Source: Brevundimonas fluminis
GTDB taxonomy: Bacteria > Pseudomonadota > Alphaproteobacteria > Caulobacterales > Caulobacteraceae
Reading direction: 5' to 3'
Assembly: GCF_003934285.1 (NCBI RefSeq)
Contig: NZ_RQWJ01000003.1
Coordinates: forward strand, 554,501 to 618,500
Length of the DNA: 64,000 nucleotides
Positions within the stretch are counted from its first letter, which is position 1, and each line of letters begins with the position of its first letter. Below, piece after piece: positions 1 through 8,792 of the stretch. The position numbers and the translations under genes are program-made. The notes beneath the pieces are model-generated. The model saw nothing but the letters and a program-made list of their open reading frames with translations, was not told where the DNA came from and ran no database searches.

Positions 1-103
1 GATAAAGGACGGTCGCGAGCGTCGAGGCCAGCAGGCAGAAGGCCACGGGCACGCCCAGCGCCAGCAGGCCGAACAGGACGCCGAACAGGATCACATACTC
101 CAC
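1..103 (-). CDS. dctM: TRAP transporter large permease DctM, N-terminal fragment
   Basis: Only the first 34 or so codons lie in the window. The frame opens with a GTG just past the stop of the small-permease gene and encodes VEYVILFGVLFGLLALGVP followed by more hydrophobic residues, which matches the first membrane helix of DctM permeases. DctM forms the ion-coupled channel of tripartite TRAP transporters with DctQ and the periplasmic binding protein DctP. The position directly after dctQ in the same orientation supports the call. A second in-frame GTG three codons later is an alternative start. Confidence 0.75.
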   Translation of the reverse strand, partial: MEYVILFGVLFGLLALGVPVAFCLLASTLATVLY

Positions 104-106
104 GGC

Positions 107-607
107 TCAGCCCTCCGTCGCGGGTTCGACGAAATCGCCGGTCAGCAGACGCTCGGCCGAGAACAGCGCGATCAGCGCCCCGCCCACGGCCAGCCCAAGG
201 AATTTCAGCCCCGACGGCAGCGGCGCGCCGGCCATGGCCACGTCCCAGTCGTCGATCATCAGCATCAGGCCATAGCCCGTCAGGCCCAATCCCGCGGCGA
301 GGGCGATCAGACGCGACAGCGCCTTGGCCGCCGCCTTCAGCGGGCCGGGCAGGGCGTCGCGCAGGCCCTGAAAGGCGAAGTGGGTCTCACGGCGCACGCC
401 CACGGCCGCGCCCAGCATCACCGCGAGGCCCATCAGCAGCAGGGCCACGGGCTCGGTCCAGCCCGGGCTGTCGTTCAGCACATAGCGGGCGAAGACCTGC
501 CACGCCTGGACCACCGCCATGCCCGCAAGGGCCGCCGCCGCCAGCCCCAGGGCCAGGGCGGCCAGTCCGTCCAGCGCGCGACGCCGCGCCTGCGGTTGCT
601 CGCTCAT
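107..607 (-). CDS. dctQ: TRAP transporter small permease DctQ
   Basis: This 166-residue inner-membrane protein has about four hydrophobic helices (roughly residues 12-40, 52-70, 95-118 and 133-152), as expected for DctQ. The segment RYVLNDSPGWTEP after the first helix fits the conserved region where DctQ family members carry a W-x-E-E-like motif. DctQ bridges DctM and helps receive ligand from DctP. The gene lies between dctP and dctM in the same orientation, the standard TRAP order. The substrate cannot be read from this subunit. Confidence 0.85.
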   Translation of the reverse strand: MSEQPQARRRALDGLAALALGLAAAALAGMAVVQAWQVFARYVLNDSPGWTEPVALLLMGLAVMLGAAVGVRRETHFAFQGLRDALPGPLKAAAKALSRLIALAAGLGLTGYGLMLMIDDWDVAMAGAPLPSGLKFLGLAVGGALIALFSAERLLTGDFVEPATEG

Positions 608-644
608 GGGCTCCTCCCTCTCGAAGCCGTTTCCGTTCGCGGCC

Positions 645-1646
645 CTATCCGGCCGTCGTCGTGACCCGGTCGTGCAGACGATCCAGAACCGGATCGGCCA
701 GATGCCGGTCCAGCACCGGCTTCACCGAGGCGGCGAACGCCTCCCGGTCGACCTCGGTCACCACCGTGCCCGCCTCGATCACCTTCGTCCGGGCGTCGGT
801 CTCGCGGGCGTCCCACAGGGGGCGCATGACCTGCACCGATCTCCGTGCGACGTCGCGCACCAGATCGCGGTCGGCCGGCGTCAACCGCTCCAGGCTCGCC
901 TTCGACATCAGAAGGGCGTCGGGCGAGAAGGAGTGCTGGGTGTCGCTCCAGTGCCGGGCCACTTCGAACTGTCGGCTGGACTGATAGCTGGGCCAGTTGT
1001 TTTCGGCCCCGTCGATCAGGTGGGTCTGCAGGGACGAAAACACCGCCCCGAAGGTCAGCGGCGTGGGGTTCGCCCCCATGGCCCGGATCGACTCCAGGAA
1101 GATGTCCGACTGCGGCGCCCGGATCTTCAGACCCTTCAGCTGCCCCGGCTCCGCCACCGGCCGGCGCACGTTGTAGAAGCTGCGCGGCGCGGCGTCGTAA
1201 TAGGCGAGCCCCACCAGCCCTCGCCCCTCGAACACGTTCAGCAGGTCGGTCCCGATCGGCCCGTCCACGACGGCGCGCACATGGGCGACCGAGCGGAAGA
1301 CGTAGGGCAGGGCCAGGATGCGGGTCTCGGGGAAGGCGTTGTTCAGCGCCGCCACCGCCACCCGGCACACGTCGACCGCCTGGAACCGCGTCAGGCCTAT
1401 CGAGTCGTCCTCGGTGCCCAGCTGGCCCGCTGGAAACTGGCGCACGCCCAGACGTCCGTCGGTCAGGCGCGACAGCTCTTGGCCCATCCACTTCACGGCC
1501 TCGACGGTCGGATAGTCGGCGGGGTGCACGTCCACGCATCTGAACTCGGTCGCCGCGCTCGCCCGCGCCGTCGGGGCGCATCCCGACGCGGCCAGTCCGC
1601 CCAGCCCCAGGGCCCCGAGGGCCAGCCCGCGCCGCGTCGCCGTCAT
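645..1646 (-). CDS. dctP: TRAP transporter substrate-binding protein DctP
   Basis: This 333-residue protein is the periplasmic solute receptor of the TRAP system. The N-terminus MTATRRGLALGALGLGG is a signal sequence with a twin-arginine flavour and a lipobox-like ASGC, so it may be an exported lipoprotein. Family hallmarks are the LKIRAPQ segment, whose Arg usually binds the ligand carboxylate, FGAVFSSLQTHLIDGAENN, and the RHWSDTQHS stretch. The start ATG overlaps the stop of the upstream hydratase gene by four bases, so the two are translationally coupled. TRAP receptors of this type bind organic acids. The neighbouring hydratase and pectate lyase suggest a sugar acid or its breakdown product, but that is inference. 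Confidence 0.88.
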   Translation of the reverse strand: MTATRRGLALGALGLGGLAASGCAPTARASAATEFRCVDVHPADYPTVEAVKWMGQELSRLTDGRLGVRQFPAGQLGTEDDSIGLTRFQAVDVCRVAVAALNNAFPETRILALPYVFRSVAHVRAVVDGPIGTDLLNVFEGRGLVGLAYYDAAPRSFYNVRRPVAEPGQLKGLKIRAPQSDIFLESIRAMGANPTPLTFGAVFSSLQTHLIDGAENNWPSYQSSRQFEVARHWSDTQHSFSPDALLMSKASLERLTPADRDLVRDVARRSVQVMRPLWDARETDARTKVIEAGTVVTEVDREAFAASVKPVLDRHLADPVLDRLHDRVTTTAG

Positions 1647-2446
1647 CCGTCCGTCCCCCACGCCACGGCCCGCGCCGAAAGGGCGCCGTCGGGTCCGAAA
1701 TCGGCCACGCAGGACTGCGCCGCGAAGATCCGGTGCACTCCGGTGGCCGCTCCGGTCGACACCAGCTGTCCAGCCGTCAGCGCCCGCCCCCGCGCATGCA
1801 GAAGGTTCAGCAGGAAGGCCAGCGAGTCCAGCGGCCCGCCCGGCACCGTCGCGGCGCCCCCGTGCCCCACCTCCACCCCGTCGATCTCCATGCGGCAGGT
1901 CAGGTCGCTCAGGCGCCCCCGCCAGTCGGGGATGGAAGGCCCCAGGATCAGGCCCTGATTGTTGCCGAAGTCCGAGGCGGTGACGGCCGGGCCGTGGTCG
2001 TTGATCCCGGGAAAAGGACTGCCCGCGATCTCCATGCCGATCCGCATGTCGGAGACCAGATCGCCGACCGTGTCCGCGGTCCATCCGGCCCGATCGGGCG
2101 CGTCGTCTCCCAGCACCAGCACATATTCCGCCTCCACCGCCGCGAAGCCGCCCTCGATGACCGGGAACGTCGCTTCGGCCGCCTCCTGCAGCTCGGCGGC
2201 GAAGATCGGCCCGGCCAGCCGCCCTGCGCCGAAGCGCGCGTCGTACGGCGGCGGCACGCGGCCCAGCTTCCAGCCGACGATGCGGTCGGTCGACAGGCCG
2301 ATGGCGTCGTCCTGGATGGCATAGGCGTCCGCCAGGCTGGTGGGCTCAACGCCCGGATAGACGGGCAGGGCGCGACCCTGCCGGCGCGCCTCCACGAAGG
2401 CGCGGGCGATGGGCGAAACGCTTGAACTGTCGTGCGCGTGAGCCAC
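1643..2446 (-). CDS. 2-keto-4-pentenoate hydratase / fumarylacetoacetase-fold enzyme (MhpD-like)
   Basis: This 267-residue protein matches the 2-keto-4-pentenoate hydratase/2-oxohepta-3-ene-1,7-dioate hydratase group, cytoplasmic metal-dependent enzymes of the FAH superfamily. Supporting segments are DAYAIQDDAIG, VGWKLG near residue 55, EAEYVLVLG (the acidic metal-binding region), GMEIAGSPFPGIN and the C-terminal LVSTGAATGVH. The start is a GTG preceded at good distance by GGAGG, which decides it against longer frames. It is the first gene of an operon with dctP-dctQ-dctM. The likely role is hydration or decarboxylation of an imported keto acid. The exact substrate is unknown. Confidence 0.8.
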   Translation of the reverse strand: MAHAHDSSSVSPIARAFVEARRQGRALPVYPGVEPTSLADAYAIQDDAIGLSTDRIVGWKLGRVPPPYDARFGAGRLAGPIFAAELQEAAEATFPVIEGGFAAVEAEYVLVLGDDAPDRAGWTADTVGDLVSDMRIGMEIAGSPFPGINDHGPAVTASDFGNNQGLILGPSIPDWRGRLSDLTCRMEIDGVEVGHGGAATVPGGPLDSLAFLLNLLHARGRALTAGQLVSTGAATGVHRIFAAQSCVADFGPDGALSARAVAWGTDG

Positions 2447-2487
2447 GCGTCCTCCCCGGTTGAGGCGGACATTGCGCAGGAAGGAAA

Positions 2488-2508
2488 CCGGTGTCAATTT
2501 GAATCCGG
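2488..2508. promoter_or_regulatory. Palindromic operator candidate between TRAP operon and pectate lyase
   Basis: The 108-base gap between the two divergent starts contains a dyad with arms CCGG-NN-TCAA, a single central T, then TTGA-NN-CCGG, so 16 of 20 positions obey the symmetry. Its position upstream of both genes fits a shared regulator binding site. No regulator gene lies beside it in the window. Confidence 0.45.
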
Positions 2509-2554
2509 AACAGACGGTCGCACAGTGAGGCGACCCGCTCACAGGGATGGAATC

Positions 2555-3940
2555 ATGCGCCTGACCCGCTCGCTCGCCGGTTTGCTCGCCTTCGCGGCGC
2601 TGCTGACCGCACCTTCGCTGGCCTCGGCCCAGCTGTTCGGAATCGGGCGGCGCGCCGAGCCGACGCCCCAGGCGACCGCGCCCCTGGCCTTCCCCGGCGC
2701 GCTGGGCTGGGCCTCGACCACGCCCGGCGGGCGCGGCGGCCGCATCATCCGCGTCACCACCCTGGCGTCGGAGGGGCCGGGCTCCCTGCGCGAAGCCATC
2801 GAGGCCGAGGGCCCCCGCATCATCGTCTTCGAGGTCGGCGGCGTCATCGACCTGGAGAAGAAGACCCTGGTCCTGCGCAATCCCTTCGTCACCATCGCCG
2901 GCCAGACGGCCCCGTCGCCCGGCATCACGCTGATCCGCGGCGGCATGGACATCCGCGGCCACGACGTGATCGTCCAGCACCTGCGCATCCGCCCGGGCTC
3001 GGCCGGCGGCGAATGGATGAGCGGCTGGGACGAGGACGGCATCGCCACCGTCGGCGCCCGCAACGTCATCATCGACCACAACAGCCTGACCTGGGCCACC
3101 GACGAGAACCTGTCCGCCTCCGGCCCCCGCTTCACCGGCTCCACGCCCGCCGAATGGCGCGCCGGCACCAGCCACAACATCACCTTCTCGAACAACCTGG
3201 TCGGCGAAAGCCTGGCCTGGTCGACCCACTCGAAGGGCGAGCACTCCAAGGGCTCGCTGATCCACGACAACGTCACGAACCTGCTGATCGTGGGCAATCT
3301 GTACGCCCACAACTACGAGCGCAGCCCGCTGTTCAAGGGCGGCGTGCACGGGATCATCGCCAACAACCTGATCTACAATCCCGGACCCCGCGCCATCCAC
3401 TACAACCTCGCCCCCGAGGAGTGGGGCGACGTCCCCTTCGAGGTCGGCAAGATGACCGTCGTCGGCAACGTGCTTCGCGCCGGCCCGTCCACCCCGACCG
3501 AGCGTCTGGCCTTCATGATGATCGGCGGCGCCGGCGACGTGGAATACTACGGCCGCGACAACATCGCCGTGGACCAGGTGGGCGAGCCGCTGCGCATGTT
3601 CGGCCGCTACACGACGACGAACGCCCGCATCATCGAGATGCGCCGTCCGCCGGTCTGGTGGGAGGGACTGCAGCCGATCCCGGCCGTGGACGTGCAGGTG
3701 AGCGTGCTGCGCGACGTCGGCGCCCGGCCGTGGGACCGCGACCAGCGCGACGTCCTGCTGATCGCCGAAGTCGCCGAGGGCCGCGGCGAGATCATCGACC
3801 ATGAACGGCAGGTCGGCGGCTATCCCCCGGTGACCGAGCCGACCCGAAAGCCCTTCGTCGAGGCCGACTGGGACCTGTCCACCATGACCCCCCTGCGCGA
3901 CGACGTGCTGGACCGCCCCGCCGTCAGACGGGGGACCTGA
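2555..3940 (+). CDS. Exported pectate lyase-like right-handed beta-helix protein
   Basis: This 461-residue protein has a clear signal peptide (about residues 1-25, cleaved near ASAQ). The rest resembles polysaccharide lyase family 1 and related pectate lyases: a GALGWASTTPGGRGG opening, PGSLREAIEAEGPRIIVFE, the turn motif LRIRPGSAGGE, and NVIIDHNSLTWATDENL, which corresponds to the conserved iDH region. Many Asn-rich turns (SNNLVG, VGNLY, ANNLIYNPG) fit a stacked beta-helix. It probably cleaves pectin or polygalacturonate outside the cytoplasm. It is divergent from the TRAP/hydratase operon, suggesting a small sugar-acid utilisation unit. The start was chosen for the signal peptide; longer in-frame starts would bury it. 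Confidence 0.8.
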   Translation: MRLTRSLAGLLAFAALLTAPSLASAQLFGIGRRAEPTPQATAPLAFPGALGWASTTPGGRGGRIIRVTTLASEGPGSLREAIEAEGPRIIVFEVGGVIDLEKKTLVLRNPFVTIAGQTAPSPGITLIRGGMDIRGHDVIVQHLRIRPGSAGGEWMSGWDEDGIATVGARNVIIDHNSLTWATDENLSASGPRFTGSTPAEWRAGTSHNITFSNNLVGESLAWSTHSKGEHSKGSLIHDNVTNLLIVGNLYAHNYERSPLFKGGVHGIIANNLIYNPGPRAIHYNLAPEEWGDVPFEVGKMTVVGNVLRAGPSTPTERLAFMMIGGAGDVEYYGRDNIAVDQVGEPLRMFGRYTTTNARIIEMRRPPVWWEGLQPIPAVDVQVSVLRDVGARPWDRDQRDVLLIAEVAEGRGEIIDHERQVGGYPPVTEPTRKPFVEADWDLSTMTPLRDDVLDRPAVRRGT

Positions 3941-4928
3941 TCAGCCTCAGAAACCCGGCCTCGTCCTCGAACCGCGCGCGCACCGGCCACGACGTCACGC
4001 GCGCCCGCCACTCGGGCGGCAGGCGGACCCAGTCCTTCTCGGTGGTGATCAGTCCTGCCCCGAACACCGCCGCGCGGTCGGCCAGCGCCTTCAGCTCGCC
4101 CCCGGAATAGGCGGCGTGGTCGGGGAAGGGGGCGAAGTCCGCCAGATCGCACCCCGCGGCCTTGAGCGACCGCTCCACCTTCCACGGCTTGGCGATGCCG
4201 GCGAATCCGACCTGCGGTCCCTCGGGCGGCGGCCCCTCCGGCGCCAGCCGCGCGACGAAGACGGGCAGGCTGCCGAATTCCTCCATCAGCTCCGGGTCCA
4301 CCTCGGCCACGTCCGTCGGCAGGAGCACGATCACAGCGTCCGCCCGCGCCAGACCGACCTTCAACGGCTCGCGCATGGGCCCGGCGGGAAACACCGAACC
4401 GTCGCCGAACGGCCATTCCTCGTCCCGAGTCTCGCCGTCCACGACCACGAGGCTCAGCGCCTGCTTCAGCGCCGGGTTCTGGTGCGCGTCGTCCAGCACC
4501 AGCGCCTCCGCGCCCGCCGCCACCGCCGCCCGCGCCCCCGCGACCCGGTCCCGCGAAACCCACGCCGGCGCCGTCGTCGCGATCATCAGCGGCTCGTCCC
4601 CCACGTCGCCGGCCGAATGCGTCGCCGGATCGACCCGCACCGGCCCCTCCAGCCGTCCCCCGTAACCGCGCGACAGCGCATGCGCCTCGACCCCCGTCGC
4701 CCGAAGGAGCCGCAGCGTCTCCATGGCGACCGGCGTCTTGCCCGATCCGCCGACCGTCAGATTGCCGATCGAGATCACCGGCGCGCCGACGTTCACCCAC
4801 GCGCCTCCGGCAAGCCGCCGCTTCGTCGCCGCCGTCCATATCCACCCGGCGGGCGTCAGCAGCATCCGCAGCGCCGTCCCGTGCTTCCGGTCCCGCCGAT
4901 ACCACCAGCGCGGCGTGTTCAGCTTCAT
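3924..4928 (-). CDS. lpxK: Tetraacyldisaccharide 4'-kinase LpxK
   Basis: This 334-residue inner-membrane-associated kinase phosphorylates the 4' position of the lipid A disaccharide in the Raetz pathway. A Walker A loop, GNLTVGGSGKTP, sits at about residues 55-66 after a single N-terminal hydrophobic segment, and LVLDDAHQNPAL and the EKDWVRLP region are typical of LpxK. The start ATG overlaps the waaA stop by four bases. The 3' end overlaps the convergent pectate lyase gene by 17 bases. It is the last gene of the minus-strand lipid A locus. Confidence 0.95.
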   Translation of the reverse strand: MKLNTPRWWYRRDRKHGTALRMLLTPAGWIWTAATKRRLAGGAWVNVGAPVISIGNLTVGGSGKTPVAMETLRLLRATGVEAHALSRGYGGRLEGPVRVDPATHSAGDVGDEPLMIATTAPAWVSRDRVAGARAAVAAGAEALVLDDAHQNPALKQALSLVVVDGETRDEEWPFGDGSVFPAGPMREPLKVGLARADAVIVLLPTDVAEVDPELMEEFGSLPVFVARLAPEGPPPEGPQVGFAGIAKPWKVERSLKAAGCDLADFAPFPDHAAYSGGELKALADRAAVFGAGLITTEKDWVRLPPEWRARVTSWPVRARFEDEAGFLRLIRSPV

Positions 4929-6214
4929 CGCCGCCCCTTCCGCGCCGGCAGCAGGGGGGCCAGCGCCGCCGTCACCTGATCGACCACGGCGCCGACCTCG
5001 GCCGCCGTCCGCCGCCCGGCCTCGCCCATGCGCTTGGCCGCCGCCGGATCGGTCAACAGCGGCGCGATCGCTTCGGGCAAATGCTCCGGCGTTTCCACGA
5101 CCCGCAGGCCGCCGCCGGCCGTCAGCATCTCCGTCACCGCCGCCCAGTTCGACATGTCCGGCCCCGTGAAGGTCGGTTTGCCCAGCCGCGCCGGCTCCAG
5201 CGGATTGTGCCCCCCGACCGGCGGCTGCCCCACCGCCGCGTGGAACGACCCGCCCATCACCACCACGTCGGCCAGACGCAGGAACAGCCCCATCTCGCCC
5301 AGGGTGTCGGCCAGATACAGGTCCGTCCCCCCGTCCAGCGTCTGCCCCCGCGACCGCACCGCCAGTCGCCAGCCCTCGGCCTCCAGCACCTGCGCCAGCC
5401 CGGGCCCGCGCTCGGGGTGCCGCGGCACGAAGATCAGGCACACCCGGCCCGTCAGCCGGTCCAGCGCCCGCACGATGGCCGCCTCCTCGCCTTCATGCGT
5501 GCTGGCCGCCACGATCACCGCGCGGTCGCCGACCGCCGCGGACATGGCCGTGAAGGCCCTGGCGTCATGCGGCGGCGCCTCGCCCGCAAGCTTCAGGTTC
5601 GCCAGGCCGTCCACCCGCGCGCCCAGCCCCGCCAGCCGCTCCGCCGAGGAGTCGTCCTGCGGCAACACGCGGTCGAACGCCGCCAGCACCTTGCGCGCCG
5701 CGCCCGGGAACCGCGCCCAGCCGTCCGCCGTCTTCTGCGTGATCCGCGCGCTGACCAGCGCCAGCTTCACCCCGCGCGCCTTCGCCGACAGCAGCAGGTT
5801 GGGCCACAGCTCGCTCTCGACCATCACCCCCAGCGACGGCCGCCAGTGATGGAGGAAGGCCGCCGCCGCCTGCGGGCCGTCCACCGGCGCATACTGATGG
5901 ATCACGCCCGTCGGCAGCCGCCGCGCCAGCAACTGCGCCGACGTCACGGTCCCGGACGTCACCAGCACCGTCAGGTCCGGCCGGTCCCGCCGCAGCCGTT
6001 CGACCAAGGGCAGCAGCGACAGGGTCTCCCCCACGCTGACGCCGTGCAGCCAGATCAGATCGCCGTCCGGCCGCGCGACCGACGCCGTCCCCAGCCGCTC
6101 GTCGACCCGCGCGGCGTCCTCCTTGCCCCGCCGCGCGCGCGCGTCCAGCAACCGGGGCGCCAGCGGCTCCAGAAGGCGCGTCGCCACGCGATATGCCCAC
6201 AACGCCGGGCTCAC
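4925..6214 (-). CDS. waaA: 3-deoxy-D-manno-octulosonic acid transferase (Kdo transferase)
   Basis: This 429-residue GT30 glycosyltransferase adds Kdo to lipid A at the inner leaflet of the inner membrane. Recognisable parts are the WLHGVSVGET motif, whose Glu is the catalytic base in the family, the VMVESELWPN stretch, and the C-terminal sugar-nucleotide site with GGSFHAAVGQPPVGGHNPLEP. It sits between the DUF374 acyltransferase gene and lpxK, with a 4-base overlap to the latter. Whether it adds one or two Kdo residues cannot be read from the sequence. Confidence 0.95.
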   Translation of the reverse strand: MSPALWAYRVATRLLEPLAPRLLDARARRGKEDAARVDERLGTASVARPDGDLIWLHGVSVGETLSLLPLVERLRRDRPDLTVLVTSGTVTSAQLLARRLPTGVIHQYAPVDGPQAAAAFLHHWRPSLGVMVESELWPNLLLSAKARGVKLALVSARITQKTADGWARFPGAARKVLAAFDRVLPQDDSSAERLAGLGARVDGLANLKLAGEAPPHDARAFTAMSAAVGDRAVIVAASTHEGEEAAIVRALDRLTGRVCLIFVPRHPERGPGLAQVLEAEGWRLAVRSRGQTLDGGTDLYLADTLGEMGLFLRLADVVVMGGSFHAAVGQPPVGGHNPLEPARLGKPTFTGPDMSNWAAVTEMLTAGGGLRVVETPEHLPEAIAPLLTDPAAAKRMGEAGRRTAAEVGAVVDQVTAALAPLLPARKGRR

Positions 6215-6901
6215 TCAGATCCGCTCCAGCCCGGTGATGGCGTCGGCGCGCGCCTCGACCGCGGTCAGCCGCTTGGCCCAGGCGTCCGCGACCTCCGTCG
6301 GCTCGGCGCCCTCGGGGTAGGTCGCCGTCTCGTACACGATCGCCCCCCGCCCGAACGGCAGGGGCACCAGCGCCCGGTCCCAGCTGCCCAGCCGGATCGC
6401 CGGCCGGCACGACAGGCCCAGGAAGACCACCGGCGCGCCCGACAGCTTCGCCATCAGCGGCACCCCTTCGCCCATGACGTTCGCCGGCCCGCGCGGACCG
6501 TCCGGCGTCACCGCCAGCCCGCCGACCTTCAGCTGCCGCAGCCCGTCGCGCAGCGCCTGGGATCCCCCCTTGGCCGCCTGGGCCTTGTCCTTGTTGGCGC
6601 TGGAGCCGCGCACGGCCGGAAACCCCATCCGACCCATGGCGCGGGCGATGAACTGACCGTCCGGCGACAGCGAGATCAGCCCTTTGGCGGGCGTGGCGCG
6701 ATCCAGGGGCCAGGCGGCGGGCGAAAGCGCCAGGCGCGAATGCCAGAAGACCGGGATCACGCCGCCGCCCTTCGCCCAGACCGGCTCCACCTCCGCCTCC
6801 CCCTCACGGGTCCAGCGGATGGTGGCGAAGCAGAACCGCATCCATGCCGCCAGCAGCCACGCCAGCCCGTCCCGGATCGCCGGATTGCGCAGCGGCCTCA
6901 C
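6215..6901 (-). CDS. DUF374 lysophospholipid acyltransferase-like protein
   Basis: This 228-residue protein belongs to the DUF374 branch of the lysophospholipid acyltransferase superfamily. It has a short hydrophobic N-terminal helix, the FWHSRLAL segment in place of the usual HxxxxD active site, SPDGQFIARAMGRMGFPAVRGSS (read as two adjoining motifs) and VTPDGPRGP. In alphaproteobacteria the family is found next to waaA, as here, and is presumed to act in lipid A or outer-membrane lipid assembly. The start overlaps the msbA stop. The acyl donor and acceptor are unknown. Confidence 0.85.
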   Translation of the reverse strand: MRPLRNPAIRDGLAWLLAAWMRFCFATIRWTREGEAEVEPVWAKGGGVIPVFWHSRLALSPAAWPLDRATPAKGLISLSPDGQFIARAMGRMGFPAVRGSSANKDKAQAAKGGSQALRDGLRQLKVGGLAVTPDGPRGPANVMGEGVPLMAKLSGAPVVFLGLSCRPAIRLGSWDRALVPLPFGRGAIVYETATYPEGAEPTEVADAWAKRLTAVEARADAITGLERI

Positions 6902-8715
6902 GCCACGTCCCCGACCGCGGGGGTCCCGTCCAGCGACTGGCTGCGCGCCAGCCGCGCGTACAGGCCTCCCTTCTTCACAAGCTGGGCATGGGTCCCGCTC
7001 TCGACGAGGCGGCCGGCTTCCAGCACGTGGATGGCGTCGGCCTTCATGACGGTGGAAAGACGGTGCGCGATCATCAGGGTGGCGCGGCCTTCCATCAGCC
7101 GTTCCAGCGCCGCCTGCACCAGGGCCTCGCTCTCGGTGTCCAGCGCCGACGTGGCTTCGTCCAGCAGCAGGATCGGCGCGTCCTTCAGGAAGGCGCGCGC
7201 GATGGCGATCCGCTGCCGCTGCCCGCCGGAAAGCCGCGCGCCCGCCTCTCCGGCCCGGGTGTCGTAACCGTCGGGCAGGGCGGCGATGAAATCGTGCGCC
7301 GCCGCCGCCCGCGCCGCCGCCTCGATCTGACCCGCCGTCGCGTCCGGCCGCGCATAGGCGATGTTGGCGCGTATCGTGTCGTCGAACAGAAACGGCTCCT
7401 GCGTCACCAGCGCGATCCGGTCGCGCAGCGCGCCCAGCGAGGCCTGACGCACGTCCACCCCGCCCACCGTCACCCGCCCGCCGGTGACGTCATAGAACCG
7501 GGGCAGCAGGCTCAGGATGGTGCTCTTGCCTCCGCCCGACGGCCCGACCAGCGCCACCGTCTCGCCCGGCCGCACCGTCAGCGTCACGTCCGAAAGGGTC
7601 GGGGAGGGCGCGCCGGCATAGGCGAAGTCGACATGCTCGAACGCCACCGTGACCGGACCCGCCGGCAGGGCCGCAGGCGCCGCCGCCTCGCGAATCTCCG
7701 GCTGGATGTCCAGCGCGTCGAACAGCCGCTCCGCCGCCGTCAGGCCCTCGGACATCACGGTCTGGAGATTGGTCACCTGACGCAGGCTCTGCCCCGCCGC
7801 CATCAGCAGGCCGATGAAGGCCGCGAAAGCGCCCACCGTCATCTGCCCCTCGCGCGCCTGCCACCCGGCATAGGCCATGACGGCCGCGACCACGATCATG
7901 GCCACAAGGTTCGAGAACGGCCCGGCGAAGGCCCGGCTGTCGGCCGACTTGATCACGTGCCGTTGACGCCGGTCGACCACCTCCCCGACGCGCGCCTCCT
8001 CGACCGCCTCGCGGTTCTCGATCTTGACCAGGCGAACCCCGTCCAGGTTCTCCATCAGGGCGGTGGACAGGTTCTCCGTCTCCACCATCGCCCCGGTGGT
8101 CGCCTTGCGCATCCGCTTCGAGAAGCGCCGCATCACCCAGCTGATCACGGGCACGGCCAGCAGCACGATCAGCGTCAGCCGCCAGTCGGTGACGGCCATG
8201 TAGAGGATGACCGCGACCAGGGTCAGGCTGTGCTGGGTGTAGTTCACCACCCCGTTGGTGAAGGCCTCGCGCACCAGATTGGCGTCGAACAGCACCGAGG
8301 AGACGAAGCTGCCGGAGTGCTTGCTGCGCAGCCGCGCCAGGTCCGCCCGGATCATCGACCCGAACAGCCGCACCTGGATGTCGCCGACGATGCCGTGGCC
8401 GATCCGGTTGACCAGCGCCGCCTGTCCCAGCGCCGCGATCGTCCAGATCACCGCCAGCCCGACGATCAGCAGCGGGATCGTGACCAGAGCCCCCTCGGGC
8501 GGAATGCGGACCAGGCCCCAGATCGTCACCGGCCGCTGCAGGAACAGGCCGTCGATCGCCGGCTCCAGCAGCTGCAGCACGGTCGCGGCCATGATCCCGA
8601 CCACCACGGCGCACAGGATCGACACGGCCAGCGCCCCTTTCCGCCTCGACAGATGCTCGCGCCAGATTCGCCCCAGCAGGGGACGGCGCGCGGTCGTGTC
8701 GGCGGCGGCGGTCAT
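6898..8715 (-). CDS. msbA: Lipid A export ABC transporter, permease/ATPase MsbA type
   Basis: This 605-residue protein fuses a six-helix exporter domain (about residues 25-330) to an ABC ATPase. ATPase motifs are GPSGGGKST (Walker A), LSGGQRQR (signature), LLLDEATSALD (Walker B) and the switch His in IAHRLST. Its place in a lipid A operon upstream of the acyltransferase, waaA and lpxK argues that it flips lipid A or another envelope lipid across the inner membrane rather than a drug. A non-lipid substrate cannot be excluded from sequence alone. Confidence 0.88.
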   Translation of the reverse strand: MTAAADTTARRPLLGRIWREHLSRRKGALAVSILCAVVVGIMAATVLQLLEPAIDGLFLQRPVTIWGLVRIPPEGALVTIPLLIVGLAVIWTIAALGQAALVNRIGHGIVGDIQVRLFGSMIRADLARLRSKHSGSFVSSVLFDANLVREAFTNGVVNYTQHSLTLVAVILYMAVTDWRLTLIVLLAVPVISWVMRRFSKRMRKATTGAMVETENLSTALMENLDGVRLVKIENREAVEEARVGEVVDRRQRHVIKSADSRAFAGPFSNLVAMIVVAAVMAYAGWQAREGQMTVGAFAAFIGLLMAAGQSLRQVTNLQTVMSEGLTAAERLFDALDIQPEIREAAAPAALPAGPVTVAFEHVDFAYAGAPSPTLSDVTLTVRPGETVALVGPSGGGKSTILSLLPRFYDVTGGRVTVGGVDVRQASLGALRDRIALVTQEPFLFDDTIRANIAYARPDATAGQIEAAARAAAAHDFIAALPDGYDTRAGEAGARLSGGQRQRIAIARAFLKDAPILLLDEATSALDTESEALVQAALERLMEGRATLMIAHRLSTVMKADAIHVLEAGRLVESGTHAQLVKKGGLYARLARSQSLDGTPAVGDVA

Positions 8716-8792
8716 CGGTCCGAGGTCGGACGGCGGGGGAGGGAAGTCAAGCGCTCAGCGGTCCGGCCCGCCGCGCTGCGAAGACGCGGGCC

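Noticed and set aside
2447-3802. Minus-strand extension of the hydratase frame to 719 residues
   Set aside because: The extra part is antisense to the pectate lyase gene, is made of low-complexity Gly/Ala/Asp/Arg sequence, and the GTG with GGAGG explains the true start.
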